Shown here: positions 1 through 7,521 of the stretch, piece by piece
How positions within the stretch are numbered: position 1 is the stretch's first letter
How the letters are laid out: every line of letters begins with the position of its first letter
NCBI GenBank assembly: GCA_945787585.1
Contig: CALZIG010000118.1
Span: forward strand, 1-14,718
Reading direction: 5' to 3'
Length of the DNA: 14,718 bases
DNA from: an uncultured Gammaproteobacteria bacterium
GTDB lineage: Bacteria; Pseudomonadota; Gammaproteobacteria; SZUA-140
Translations under genes and position numbers: made by a program
The notes under the pieces: model-generated
Databases searched by the model: none
What the model was told of the DNA's origin: nothing
Seen by the model: only the letters and a program-made list of their open reading frames with translations

Positions 1-817
1 AATTCACTAGCGAACCATTTTGAGTTATACCGGCATTAATCCGTAGTTTGTGTAGTGACGCAATCTGTTGATAGCCGGCAGGGTTGGGGCCACTGGCATC
101 GATCTGGTCAATTTCCATTGTAGCTGAGCCCAGGTTTAGACCTTGCGGTGACAGGGCGGTATCCGAGGTGGTGCTAAATCCCTTCATTGAGAATTGCATG
201 CTGCCCATTGCGACTTCCAGTAAAGGTGCGGTGGCGTCTATTTTGGCCGCGACCTTATTCCAGTTGCCGGTAACCGTACCGCTGAAGCCCTTCCAGTTAA
301 CCGCTGCACCACCGATATGCGATGGGCCCTGGTAGGCGGGAATGTGCATATCGGTGATGCTAGAATTGTCATTTTCGAAGTATGAGGTGGCGGTGAAAAA
401 AGGTTTGTCCTTGAAGTAGAAGCGTTCTATTTCACGGTATTCATCACTCAGCTCAATGGTGGAGATAAACTTCGCCAGTGTTATCGCAGAGGGGGCATCA
501 CTAATCAGTGGGCCATGTTCGATCTCGTGTTTCATCGTCAGCTTAAAGTTTTCGGGGAACTGTGGTGCGCCCGGTGTTGGGTCCTGCTGTGCATTTTTCA
601 TATCGAGCGAGAATGAGGTGTAGACCATGGTGGTACGGTAGCCGCGTTCGTAGCGGCCAAGGGTGAGCTGCATTTCCGGTGGCAATTGAGGTGAGGTGGC
701 AAGTACTTCAAACTGGGTGCGGAACTGCTTTTCTATGTGCGTTCCGATCATGTACGGGATTGCGGCTACGGCACCGCCTGCGATTAATAGTGTGCCGATC
801 GTCAAAGCCTTTTTCAT
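1..817 (-). CDS. DUF945 (YdgA-type) family protein, N-terminal 272 residues, truncated by window edge
   Basis: An open frame starts at an ATG (815-817) and stays open to the left edge, giving 272 codons without a stop, so the C-terminus is outside the window. The protein begins with a short basic stretch and one hydrophobic segment (about residues 4-25, MKKALTIGTLLIAGGAVAA), which fits a signal anchor or uncleaved signal peptide. The rest looks like a soluble periplasmic domain. The early 'LGRYERGYRTTMVYT' stretch and the later 'WKGFSGTVTGNW' stretch resemble the DUF945 family, which includes E. coli YdgA. The family has no established biochemical role; I assign family membership only. A strong Shine-Dalgarno (AGAGGAG, six bases before the ATG) fixes the start. 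It lies 245 bases downstream of the diguanylate cyclase gene on the same strand and probably has its own promoter. Confidence 0.75.
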   Translation of the reverse strand, partial: MKKALTIGTLLIAGGAVAAIPYMIGTHIEKQFRTQFEVLATSPQLPPEMQLTLGRYERGYRTTMVYTSFSLDMKNAQQDPTPGAPQFPENFKLTMKHEIEHGPLISDAPSAITLAKFISTIELSDEYREIERFYFKDKPFFTATSYFENDNSSITDMHIPAYQGPSHIGGAAVNWKGFSGTVTGNWNKVAAKIDATAPLLEVAMGSMQFSMKGFSTTSDTALSPQGLNLGSATMEIDQIDASGPNPAGYQQIASLHKLRINAGITQNGSLVN

Positions 818-823
818 TGTCAT

Positions 824-830
824 CTCCTCT
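824..830 (-). promoter_or_regulatory. Ribosome binding site of the DUF945 gene
   Basis: AGAGGAG on the minus strand lies six bases before the ATG at 817. It supports that start for a gene that leaves the window. Confidence 0.7.
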
Positions 831-971
831 GTGTGACGTGTCTGATGGAGCGGGTGTCAGCCGGGAATATATTTAGTACGTTATTATGATTGCTTCTTAT
901 CGGATGAGTGGCGGAAATGATTAGGCTGGGAGGGAGAGTTAAACGTTAAATGCGAAAGGTGTAGCAGGTAG

Positions 972-998
972 CCTGGATTTCATGAAATGAAATCCAGG
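972..998. repeat. Perfect 12-bp inverted repeat with 3-base loop (hairpin)
   Basis: CCTGGATTTCAT is followed by GAA and then its exact reverse complement. The hairpin sits about 65 bases past the stop of the diguanylate cyclase gene and about 155 bases before the start of the DUF945 gene. It could end transcription of the cyclase, but neither strand shows a T tract after the stem, so it is not a classical intrinsic terminator. The remainder of the 818-1062 gap shows no gene. Confidence 0.6.
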
Positions 999-1062
999 GT
1001 TGTTGTGACACGAACCATCGTCCTTCGAGTTTTGCTGAAAGCTCAGTCCGGGCTAGATATAT

Positions 1063-2079
1063 TTATTCACCACTGACTTTATTACGCCCACCTGTTTTGG
1101 ATTTATAAAGTAAACTATCCGCTCGTTCGATCAATTGCTCGCTATTTTCAGGTGTACGGTAATGGGCGACACCGATGGAAATTGTGATTCGGCCAATGGT
1201 CTCTTTATCTACGGTTCTAACAAGTTTGGTTCGCTCAATGGCCTGACGAATGTTCTCTGCTACTTTCATGGCTCCTGCGTGCGGGGTGTTGGGCAGGATG
1301 ACCGAAAACTCTTCACCGCCGTACCGAGCAACGAGGTCATTTCCTTTGACGCAATTTTTAATGGTGTTTGCGATGCAGCGGATCACCTTGTCTCCCATCG
1401 GGTGGCCATGGGTATCATTAATGGCTTTGAAGTGATCGATATCAAGCATTAAAAAACTGAAGTGTTCATCGCTTTCCTGACTATGCTTAATGTTTTCTTC
1501 GAGACAACTCATTAATGTTTTTCGATTTGCCAAGCCAGTAAATGGATCCAAAGAGGCCTCTTCTTTGGCTTTGTTTAATTCTTTGCGTAAACGTTCTATT
1601 TCCTGTGAGTTTTCTTTGATGCCTAGCTGTAACATCTGAGTAGAATTTTGAATTGTTTTTAATTCAGTTTTGAGCACTTGTACGACACCTTTGATGTCAT
1701 TAGCATCAGGATTGTCATTTAGCTTCTGAGATTGTTGGTTTAATGTATCTTCGAACTGTGTGGAAGAATTTCCTGCTTCATCCAGATTTCCCTGGACCGC
1801 GGATAATGTTGCCATCAGTTCCTGTTGTAGGTTCCGCATATTGATTTCATCTGCTTGTGCGACATGTTCAAAATAGAGCGTTTTATTTAGTTCATTAGTA
1901 AACGGTTTTTTTTGTACAATATAGTCATCAATCGCTTGTTTTAAAGGAATGTTGGTGCCACTGACGTATTCGTACCAGACTGCATAGTTCTGTGGATAGA
2001 CGGGGATGTCATACTGACTCATGATAGGCAAAGCGGTTCGCAGGTACGCGATGCTGTCGATAGTGTTGTCTTGTGCCAT
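1063..2079 (-). CDS. Diguanylate cyclase (GGDEF), cytoplasmic, 338 aa
   Basis: The C-terminal domain (about residues 174-335) is a GGDEF domain. It has 'DPFTGLANR' at 178-186, the substrate-site stretch 'LDIDHFKAINDTHGH' at 212-226 and an intact active-site loop GGEEF at 254-258. It should make cyclic di-GMP from two GTP. The N-terminal part (1-170) has no hydrophobic segment. It contains an aromatic stretch 'YAVWYEYVSGTN' (32-43), then a Gln/Asn-rich region and a probable coiled coil (about 130-175) that would help dimerisation. The inhibitory-site position five residues before GGEEF reads KGND (245-248), not RxxD, so product inhibition may be weak. The gene starts 74 bases after mltD ends; a GGGAAA stretch precedes the ATG. 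The residues encoded at 1906-1913 include a run of eight A in the mRNA. The signal sensed is unknown. Confidence 0.93.
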   Translation of the reverse strand: MAQDNTIDSIAYLRTALPIMSQYDIPVYPQNYAVWYEYVSGTNIPLKQAIDDYIVQKKPFTNELNKTLYFEHVAQADEINMRNLQQELMATLSAVQGNLDEAGNSSTQFEDTLNQQSQKLNDNPDANDIKGVVQVLKTELKTIQNSTQMLQLGIKENSQEIERLRKELNKAKEEASLDPFTGLANRKTLMSCLEENIKHSQESDEHFSFLMLDIDHFKAINDTHGHPMGDKVIRCIANTIKNCVKGNDLVARYGGEEFSVILPNTPHAGAMKVAENIRQAIERTKLVRTVDKETIGRITISIGVAHYRTPENSEQLIERADSLLYKSKTGGRNKVSGE

Positions 2080-2153
2080 TAATCGTTTCCCTTTGTCAAT
2101 TCAGAATCGATGGTTTGCTGCTTTTAAATGTTAATGTTAATACGTGCTAATTA

Positions 2154-3896
2154 TTACATGTTGCCGGACTGATTGGTAATATCAACATATAATGTCAGTC
2201 GTTGTCCCGGTTGTAGATATTGACCACGTGCCTTTGGGTTCCAGCGTTTAAGATTATTAATACTCACGTTAAAACGTTGAGAGATACGCGAGAGTGAATC
2301 GCCTTTACGTACTACATAGCGTATGCGTTGGGTCACTTCATTCAGTGCCGGGGTGATGTCCGGTGAACCTTTTTTTACGCTGCGCGATGTCGATTTCCAG
2401 ATCACCAGAGTCTGCCCGAGTCGCAGTGTGTCGCGCGGTGCCATCGCATTCCAGCGTGCAAGCTGACGAACGCCAACGTTATACGCTCGTGAAATATCCC
2501 AGAGTGTATCTCCATTTTTAACTTTATAGGTGACTTTGGTGCCTTTTTTAGTTTTGCTCTTTATGCTTTTGGCACGTTGCGTTGAACTCAGGCTGTAGGT
2601 GTCGGGGGATGACGCCGCGATCGGAATCATCAGGTTTTTACCTGCGCGTATCATGTGTCCACGGAGTTCATTAACGTCTTTGATAACAGCAACGGTGGTT
2701 TTATAACGTTCGGCGATATGGCCGAGTGTCTCGCCGTTACGAATGCGGTGACGTGCCCATTTAACGCGGTTTTCTTTGGGCAACGCGGCCAGGTTTTGTT
2801 TGAACTGCGCTGCATTTTCGAGCGGGATTAACAGGTGGTGGGGGCCATCCGGATCGGTCGCCCAGCGGTTGAACGCGGGATTGAGGCGGTAGAGTTGTTG
2901 AAGTGGCAAGCCTGCAAGCTCGGCGGCTTTGGCGAGGTCGATCTGTGAGCCGGTGGCTATTTTTTCAAAATAGGGGGCGTCGGTAATCGTCGGAATTGTA
3001 ATATTATGCTGCTCTGGCGCGGCGATGATATCGCGAATCGCCAATAACTTTGGCACATAGGCGCGGGTTTCACGGGGGAGCTTGAGTGACCAGAAATCGG
3101 TGGGCTTGCCGAGGCGTTGGTTGCGGCGGATCGCCTTGCGTACGGTACCACCCCCTGAATTATAGGCGGCGAGTGCGTGTAACCAGTCTCCGGAAAACTG
3201 ACGATTTAGCACCTCGAGATAGTCAAATGCGGCCATCGTTGCCGCGGTAATGTCGCGGCGGCCATCGTACCACCAGTTCTGTTTCAGGCCATACATCTTG
3301 CCCGTGCCGGGGATGAACTGCCAGATGCCGGAAGCACGGCCATGCGAGTAGGCAAAGGGTTGAAAGGCGCTTTCAACGACAGGGAGTAGCGCCAGTTCCA
3401 TCGGGATGTTGCGCCGTGCGGCCTCTTCTACAATGAAGTGCAGGTAGGGCTGCGCACGTTCGCTGGTGCGATCGATATATTCCTGGTGTCGTGCATACCA
3501 GCGCCGCTCTGAAACAGTGCGTTTGTGTTCGCTCTTAGGCAGCGCAAAGCCGTTGCGGATGCGTTGCCACAGATCCTGCGGTCGTTGGGCTGCAAATTGC
3601 TGGTCAAGGTCATGGGTCGTGATCGCTCCTGCGGCGATAGGCTCAAGCGGCAGCACTTCAATGGCGCTTAGCGTATCGGTGCTGAGCGTCGTATGTTCGG
3701 GGTCGAGGATGGGTGCCAGTTCAGCATTACGCCAGAACTCGACCGGTTCCGCTTGAGTCGCGAGGGATGTAACGGATGAGTCTGCCGACGATTTTGCGTC
3801 TGGCTGGATCGTTGTGCTGCTACAGCTACTCAGCAGCAGTGCCCCAGCAATGCCGAAAATAAGGTGTAAATAGTTGTTTTTAAGATTGATTACCAT
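2154..3896 (-). CDS. mltD: Membrane-bound lytic murein transglycosylase D with three LysM domains
   Basis: This lipoprotein should cleave peptidoglycan glycan strands to 1,6-anhydro-muropeptides at the outer membrane. The N-terminus has a hydrophobic signal and a lipobox LSSC with the lipidated Cys at residue 25. The SLT/goose-lysozyme-like domain spans about 145-260. It has the catalytic Glu175 in 'LPVVESAF', followed by 'SGIWQFIPGTGKMYGL' and 'LAAYNSGGGTV' (242-252). A degenerate LysM-like stretch (about 308-358) leads to three clear LysM repeats at about 381-425, 456-500 and 525-570, the last ending near the C-terminus. E. coli MltD is shorter and has two LysM repeats. Two stop codons lie in tandem at the 3' end. 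It follows gloB on the same strand by 118 bases, the conserved gammaproteobacterial order, but a TATAAT box suggests a promoter of its own. Confidence 0.95.
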   Translation of the reverse strand: MVINLKNNYLHLIFGIAGALLLSSCSSTTIQPDAKSSADSSVTSLATQAEPVEFWRNAELAPILDPEHTTLSTDTLSAIEVLPLEPIAAGAITTHDLDQQFAAQRPQDLWQRIRNGFALPKSEHKRTVSERRWYARHQEYIDRTSERAQPYLHFIVEEAARRNIPMELALLPVVESAFQPFAYSHGRASGIWQFIPGTGKMYGLKQNWWYDGRRDITAATMAAFDYLEVLNRQFSGDWLHALAAYNSGGGTVRKAIRRNQRLGKPTDFWSLKLPRETRAYVPKLLAIRDIIAAPEQHNITIPTITDAPYFEKIATGSQIDLAKAAELAGLPLQQLYRLNPAFNRWATDPDGPHHLLIPLENAAQFKQNLAALPKENRVKWARHRIRNGETLGHIAERYKTTVAVIKDVNELRGHMIRAGKNLMIPIAASSPDTYSLSSTQRAKSIKSKTKKGTKVTYKVKNGDTLWDISRAYNVGVRQLARWNAMAPRDTLRLGQTLVIWKSTSRSVKKGSPDITPALNEVTQRIRYVVRKGDSLSRISQRFNVSINNLKRWNPKARGQYLQPGQRLTLYVDITNQSGNM

Positions 3897-3934
3897 GACT
3901 AAACTCAGCTGTTCCTAATGTCATTGAATCGGCC

Positions 3935-3940
3935 ATTATA
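3935..3940 (-). promoter_or_regulatory. Candidate -10 box for mltD
   Basis: A perfect TATAAT on the minus strand lies 38 bases before the mltD ATG, which would give a leader of roughly 30 bases. No good -35 hexamer is seen at the usual spacing (an AACATT-like stretch lies there), so this rests on the -10 match and its placement in the gloB-mltD gap. Confidence 0.4.
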
Positions 3941-3993
3941 GGAGAGATCTTGAGATGAATGTTACATTTGACGCATGTTTAGCCAATTCATAT

Positions 3994-4011
3994 GGCCATA
4001 GCGTGATGGCC
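3994..4011. repeat. Small hairpin after the gloB stop (6-bp stem)
   Basis: GGCCAT and ATGGCC flank a six-base loop just past the gloB stop codon. It could stabilise the 3' end of the gloB message. There is no T tract after it, so a terminator role is doubtful. Confidence 0.25.
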
Positions 4012-4014
4012 TCC

Positions 4015-4800
4015 TCAAAAACGGTCTTTCCAGTCTCTGATGATGCGGAATGCCGCCGCTGCACTGCTCGGCGGCTGTAAGCCATTGTCGGTGGCATAGC
4101 GTGTGGCTGCAGCGGTGATTTCGGCGGTATGGCAGCGTAGAAATGGATTAATCTTTTTTTCATCACCTAAGGATGATGGCAGGGTGATTTTGCCTGCGAC
4201 GCGCATCGAGCGAGTTTGCGCGATTTTTGCCTGAATATCGCTATTGTCGGGCGCCAGGTGGGCGGCAAACTGGAGGTTGGCGAGGGTATATTCATGGGCG
4301 CAGTAGATCAGCGTATCGTCGGGCAGGGCCGCAATTTTTTGCAGCGACTTGAACATATCATCATAGAGGCGAGTGTGTAGGCGCCCGCACCCGGCGCTGA
4401 AAAGGGTGTCTCCACAAAAGAGCTGTCCCGGTGTGCCCGGCTGGTAGTAGGCGACATGGCCTGCGGTGTGACCGGGCACGTCGAGCACCTGAAGCTGCGT
4501 GGCGCTATCGATGGTCACGAGATCGCCCTGTTTTACCGGATGCGTCATACCGGGGATGCGCTCTGTTGCAGGGCCATAGACGGGGATATCGTACTGCGCA
4601 AGGATCGGCTTGATGCCATCGACGTGATCGTGACAATGGTGGGTTACGATGATGGCGAAAGGGGTAAGGTGGTTTGCATTCAGGTAACTGAGTACCGGGC
4701 GCTCGTCACCCGGATCGACGATGACGACGTTTGACTGCGCGGCTGGCATCAGCCAGATGTAATTGTCTGCAAAGGCAGGGATGGCAACGGTATGTTTCAT
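4015..4800 (-). CDS. gloB: Hydroxyacylglutathione hydrolase (glyoxalase II)
   Basis: This metallo-beta-lactamase-fold hydrolase should split S-D-lactoylglutathione to D-lactate and glutathione, the second step of methylglyoxal detoxification in the cytoplasm. The 261-residue length is normal for the family. The start 'MKHTVAIPAFADNYIW' and the C-terminal substrate-binding part ('NPFLRC' at 218-223, 'FRIIRDWKDRF' at the end) are typical of GloB. Metal-ligand positions seen are His54, Asp58, His59, His111, Asp131 (in CGDTLF) and His169 (in CAHEYT). The family motif THxHxDH reads THHCHDH (53-59), so the second zinc-1 histidine is Cys56. The gene is divergent from the yafS-like gene (104-base gap) and upstream of mltD, as in E. 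coli. Function is secure at family level; the effect of Cys56 on metal content or rate is unknown. Confidence 0.94.
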   Translation of the reverse strand: MKHTVAIPAFADNYIWLMPAAQSNVVIVDPGDERPVLSYLNANHLTPFAIIVTHHCHDHVDGIKPILAQYDIPVYGPATERIPGMTHPVKQGDLVTIDSATQLQVLDVPGHTAGHVAYYQPGTPGQLFCGDTLFSAGCGRLHTRLYDDMFKSLQKIAALPDDTLIYCAHEYTLANLQFAAHLAPDNSDIQAKIAQTRSMRVAGKITLPSSLGDEKKINPFLRCHTAEITAAATRYATDNGLQPPSSAAAAFRIIRDWKDRF

Positions 4801-4904
4801 CGTTTCATGCTGGCAGCAATTGATCTGTGGGTCAATATTGGCGCAGCGTATTAATGGCGCATTTATAGCGGGTAGCGCACTAGATCGTGTATCGGTAGCA
4901 GGGT

Positions 4905-5756
4905 ATGCTTAGCGGCATGGTGAGTAGACATAAACCAACTAATCAAAAGGGTAATGGACGCGTGGAAAGCCGTGCGAAAGCGGCATTGCGTGACTGGTTT
5001 CAACTTCCTTTGGGACAGCAGCTGGCCGCCCGTGAAAAGGAAGAGCTCGATAAGGTACTGGTCAATCTGTTTGGCTTTCACCTGCTACAGGTCGGGTGTT
5101 TGCTTAATGAAGATATCTTGAGTGCCAGTCGCATTCTGCACCGTGTGGTAGTGGATGGCGATGCGGATGGAACGACGACATTAGTGGCGCTCAATGGCTT
5201 GCCCGATGCACTGCCGATCGATTCTGATAGTGTGGATGTGGTGGTGTTGCATCATATTCTGGAGTTCGAATATAACCCGCACGAAGTACTGCGAGAGGTG
5301 GATCGAATCCTGGTGCCAGAGGGGCATGTTGTCATTATTGGCTTCAACCCGTGGAGCTGGTGGGGGTTTCGGCGTTTTTTGCGTAGCCGTAGTGGGCCAC
5401 CCTGGTGTGGCCGCTTTCGTAGCGCGTGGCGCATGCGGGACTGGTTATCCCTGCTGGGATTTGATCACGAACTATCGCGCTGGTTCTTTTTCCGGCCACC
5501 GGTACAGAATGAAGGGGTGATGCGACGCCTTGAGGTGCTGGAACGCGCCGGTGAACGTTGGTGGCCCTTCTGGGGCGGGGCTTTTCTGGTGGTGGGTAAA
5601 AAGCGTGTCATCACGATGACACCGATCAAGCCGCGTTGGCGACCTAACGGCGGGCTGATGGATCCACGTTTCGGAAAACCTTCGGCCGGTAGTACTTCAT
5701 CACGTGCCCATCAGCAGACAAAATTTCGAATCATTAACAGGAAAAAATGTGAGTAG
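4905..5756 (+). CDS. yafS: YafS-like SAM-dependent methyltransferase-fold protein
   Basis: Its place between gloB and rnhA and the segments '[29 protein letters not shown]' (read in two parts, 112-130 and 131-140) and 'GFNPWSWWG' (146-154) match the E. coli YafS type of class I methyltransferase. The middle (about 60-150) has the family's post-I, IV and V elements. The usual glycine-rich SAM loop is degenerate: the equivalent stretch reads '[11 protein letters not shown]' (60-70). Methyl-transfer activity is therefore uncertain and no substrate is known for the family. The C-terminal tail (about 240-283) is basic and looks disordered. The start is ambiguous: ATG 4905 is only one base after AGGG, and ATG 4917 or GTG 4920 are alternatives in frame. 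The end overlaps the rnhA start by eight bases, suggesting coupled translation. Confidence 0.8.
   Translation: MLSGMVSRHKPTNQKGNGRVESRAKAALRDWFQLPLGQQLAAREKEELDKVLVNLFGFHLLQVGCLLNEDILSASRILHRVVVDGDADGTTTLVALNGLPDALPIDSDSVDVVVLHHILEFEYNPHEVLREVDRILVPEGHVVIIGFNPWSWWGFRRFLRSRSGPPWCGRFRSAWRMRDWLSLLGFDHELSRWFFFRPPVQNEGVMRRLEVLERAGERWWPFWGGAFLVVGKKRVITMTPIKPRWRPNGGLMDPRFGKPSAGSTSSRAHQQTKFRIINRKKCE
5739..5742 (+). promoter_or_regulatory. Ribosome binding site that sets the rnhA start
   Basis: AGGA lies six bases before the GTG at 5749. This makes that GTG, not the in-frame GTG at 5704, the likely rnhA start. An ATG at 5747 is followed at once by TGA and cannot be used. Confidence 0.65.
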
Positions 5757-6216
5757 CGAGACAACAGCTTCAGAGGCAACAGTAGAAATTTTTACCGATG
5801 GCGCATGCCGTGGCAACCCCGGACCGGGTGGCTGGGGGGTGTTGATGCGTGTTCAGGGAAAGGAAAAATCGCTTTATGGTGCCGAGCCGCACACCACCAA
5901 TAACCGCATGGAGCTGATGGCGGCAATCAAGGGGTTGCAGGCGTTAAAGCGCCCATGTCGGGTGAGCCTCACCACTGATTCGCAGTATGTGCGGCAGGGC
6001 ATTACCGAGTGGATTAGTAACTGGAAGCGGCGCGGGTGGAAGACCGCGGCAAAGAAACCGGTGAAGAATGAAGACCTATGGCGTGAACTGGATGCGGCGT
6101 GCGCGGCACATGAGGTTGAATGGCACTGGGTGCGCGGCCATACCGGTCATCGTGAAAATGAGGTGGCGGATGTGCTCGCCAACCGGGCGATTGATGAGAT
6201 GCAGGCCCATGCCTAA
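5749..6216 (+). CDS. rnhA: Ribonuclease HI
   Basis: It cuts the RNA strand of RNA-DNA hybrids (R-loops, primers) in the cytoplasm. From GTG 5749 the product is 155 residues, the same length as E. coli RNase HI. The DEDD metal site is complete: Asp17 in '[16 protein letters not shown]', Glu55 in 'NRMELMAA', Asp77 in 'TTDSQYV' and Asp141 in 'NEVADVLAN', with the catalytic-loop His131 in 'VRGHTGH'. The basic handle region '[17 protein letters not shown]' (91-107) is present. The frame is open upstream to a GTG at 5704, but that would add 15 unneeded residues inside the yafS-like gene and has no ribosome binding site. It is followed by dnaQ on the same strand after 32 bases; in E. coli the two genes are divergent. 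Confidence 0.96.
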   Translation: MSSETTASEATVEIFTDGACRGNPGPGGWGVLMRVQGKEKSLYGAEPHTTNNRMELMAAIKGLQALKRPCRVSLTTDSQYVRQGITEWISNWKRRGWKTAAKKPVKNEDLWRELDAACAAHEVEWHWVRGHTGHRENEVADVLANRAIDEMQAHA

Positions 6217-6248
6217 CCTCAACTGAAACAACCTTAGCAGAGTAAATA

Positions 6249-6986
6249 TTGAATATGCGGCAAATCATACTGGATACCGAAACCACTGGCCTCGAGCCTA
6301 AACAGGGCCATCGTATTATCGAGATCGGTTGTGTTGAAGTGATCGGCAGACGCCTCACCGGGCGTCATTATCACCAGTACCTGCAACCCGATCGTGAGAT
6401 CGATGCGGGCGCGATTGAAGTACACGGCATCACCAATGAATTTCTGGTCGATAAACCACGTTTCAGTGATGTCGCGGCAGATTTTATCGAATTCATTAAG
6501 GGCGCGGAACTGGTAATTCATAATGCGCCGTTCGATGTGGGCTTCATCAATAATGAATTTCGCCTGCTGAGCCGCACACACGATCTGCTGGAAACCTTCT
6601 GCGGCATCCTCGACACACTGGCGCTCGCGCGCAGAATGCACCCCGGACAGCGCAATAGTCTTGATGCGCTGTGTAAGCGTTACGATATCGATAACACTCA
6701 GCGTACGCTACATGGCGCGCTGCTCGATGCGGAGATCCTCGCCGATGTCTATTTGATGATGACAGGCGGTCAGCGCAACCTGTTACTGGGGGGGGAAGAG
6801 AATGCGAGTGGCAGCAAGGCGCAGGCGATCAGACGCGTGCAGCTGATATCGGGTGCGCTTAAGGTAGTGCCTGCCAGTAACGATGAAATGGCGGCGCATG
6901 AGGGGCGACTGGCTGCGATTGAAAAACAGGGCGGCCGTTGTGTGTGGCGACAGCTTGAGGGCAATATCGACGAGGTGAATCTGTAA
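6249..6986 (+). CDS. dnaQ: DNA polymerase III epsilon subunit (3'-5' proofreading exonuclease)
   Basis: This DEDDh exonuclease edits replication errors as part of the polymerase III core. Exo I is 'ILDTETTGLE' (Asp9, Glu11), Exo II is 'HNAPFDVGFINNEF' (Asp96) and Exo III is 'HGALLDAEILADVYL' (His155, Asp160), so all catalytic residues are present. Just after Exo III, QRNLLL (175-180) fits a beta-clamp binding motif. Residues 181-245 form the linker and C-terminal tail that in E. coli binds the alpha subunit. A TTG at 6249 has AGAG six bases upstream. The ATG at 6255 (third codon) is the other possible start but has a 12-base gap to AGAG. The stop overlaps the next start as TAATG. A run of eight G at 6788-6795 lies at codons 180-183. 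Confidence 0.95.
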   Translation: MNMRQIILDTETTGLEPKQGHRIIEIGCVEVIGRRLTGRHYHQYLQPDREIDAGAIEVHGITNEFLVDKPRFSDVAADFIEFIKGAELVIHNAPFDVGFINNEFRLLSRTHDLLETFCGILDTLALARRMHPGQRNSLDALCKRYDIDNTQRTLHGALLDAEILADVYLMMTGGQRNLLLGGEENASGSKAQAIRRVQLISGALKVVPASNDEMAAHEGRLAAIEKQGGRCVWRQLEGNIDEVNL

Positions 6987-7450
6987 TGTTTAAAAACATG
7001 AAGCAATTTTTTGAAGCACGCATTCAATCCGCCATGGAAAGTGAAAGCGATAGCGATGAGCAGTCGTTGCGTCTCGCGACTGCGGCGTTGATGATTGAGA
7101 TGACGCGCGCTGATTTTGAAGTGACGGATGATGAACGTAGCGCCGTTGATAGTGTGCTGCGTGAGCTGTTTGCGATCAGTGAAAGTGAGGCGAATGAACT
7201 TGCGGTGCTGGCCGAGGCCGAGGTCGATAATGCCGCCTGTCTGTATGATTTTACCCGTATGGTGGATCAATCATTCACGCAGCCGCAGAAGCAGCGTGTG
7301 GTTGAAATGTTGTGGCGTGTCGCCTTTGCCGATACCCAGAAAGATCATCACGAAGAATATCTAGTGCGAAAGATTGCAGATCTAATTCATGTCTCGCATG
7401 AAGACTTCATCAAGGCACGTCATCGTGTCGAGCAGGGATTGGCAGAGTAG
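6986..7450 (+). CDS. TerB-like (tellurite-resistance-protein-B-like) helical protein
   Basis: The 154-residue protein is helical and acidic, with no membrane segment. 'LATAALMIEMTRADFEVTDDERSAV' (about 30-54) and the repeat-like 'LWRVAFADTQKDHHEE' (109-124) show the TerB-fold pattern. Each helix pair carries an acidic patch (Asp43, Asp48-Asp49-Glu50; Asp116, Asp120, Glu123-Glu124) that could bind metal. Many such proteins have nothing to do with tellurite, and none of the other ter genes is here, so the real role is unknown. The start codon shares one base with the dnaQ stop (TAATG), and GAGGTG eight bases upstream lies inside dnaQ, so translation is probably coupled to dnaQ. It is the last gene of the + strand cluster. 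Confidence 0.8.
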   Translation: MFKNMKQFFEARIQSAMESESDSDEQSLRLATAALMIEMTRADFEVTDDERSAVDSVLRELFAISESEANELAVLAEAEVDNAACLYDFTRMVDQSFTQPQKQRVVEMLWRVAFADTQKDHHEEYLVRKIADLIHVSHEDFIKARHRVEQGLAE

Positions 7451-7493
7451 TTAACGCATTTTTGCGCTAGTGATAAAGCTGTACTGAAATGGT

Positions 7494-7501
7494 GGGGGGG
7501 G
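7494..7501. repeat. Run of eight G in the convergent gap
   Basis: An uninterrupted G8 tract lies between the terB-like and PilZ genes, which converge with a 71-base gap. It is non-coding. It is a second G8 tract, about 700 bases from the one inside dnaQ. Confidence 0.6.
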
Positions 7502-7521
7502 AGTTGGAACCAGTCGCGTGG

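Noticed and set aside
1024..1048. GAG(T)TTT / AAA(G)CTC imperfect hairpin after the cyclase stop
   Set aside because: On the transcribed minus strand it has a C-A mismatch and no T tract, so it is a poor terminator candidate.
1135..1452. Plus-strand ORF opposite the diguanylate cyclase
   Set aside because: It lies wholly antisense to a well-supported GGDEF gene and shows no recognisable domain or ribosome binding site.
4150..4164. A AAA AAG slippery heptamer in frame within gloB
   Set aside because: Lysine codons give this pattern often. There is no evident downstream pseudoknot or alternative product, so programmed frameshifting is not supported.
5704..5748. In-frame upstream GTG for rnhA giving a 170-residue product
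   Set aside because: No ribosome binding site. The extra 15 residues fall inside the yafS-like gene, and the GTG at 5749 gives the exact length of E. coli RNase HI with a good Shine-Dalgarno.
6986..7450. Tellurite resistance locus
   Set aside because: Only a TerB-like domain is present; no terA, terC, terD or terZ neighbours, so the resistance label is not justified.
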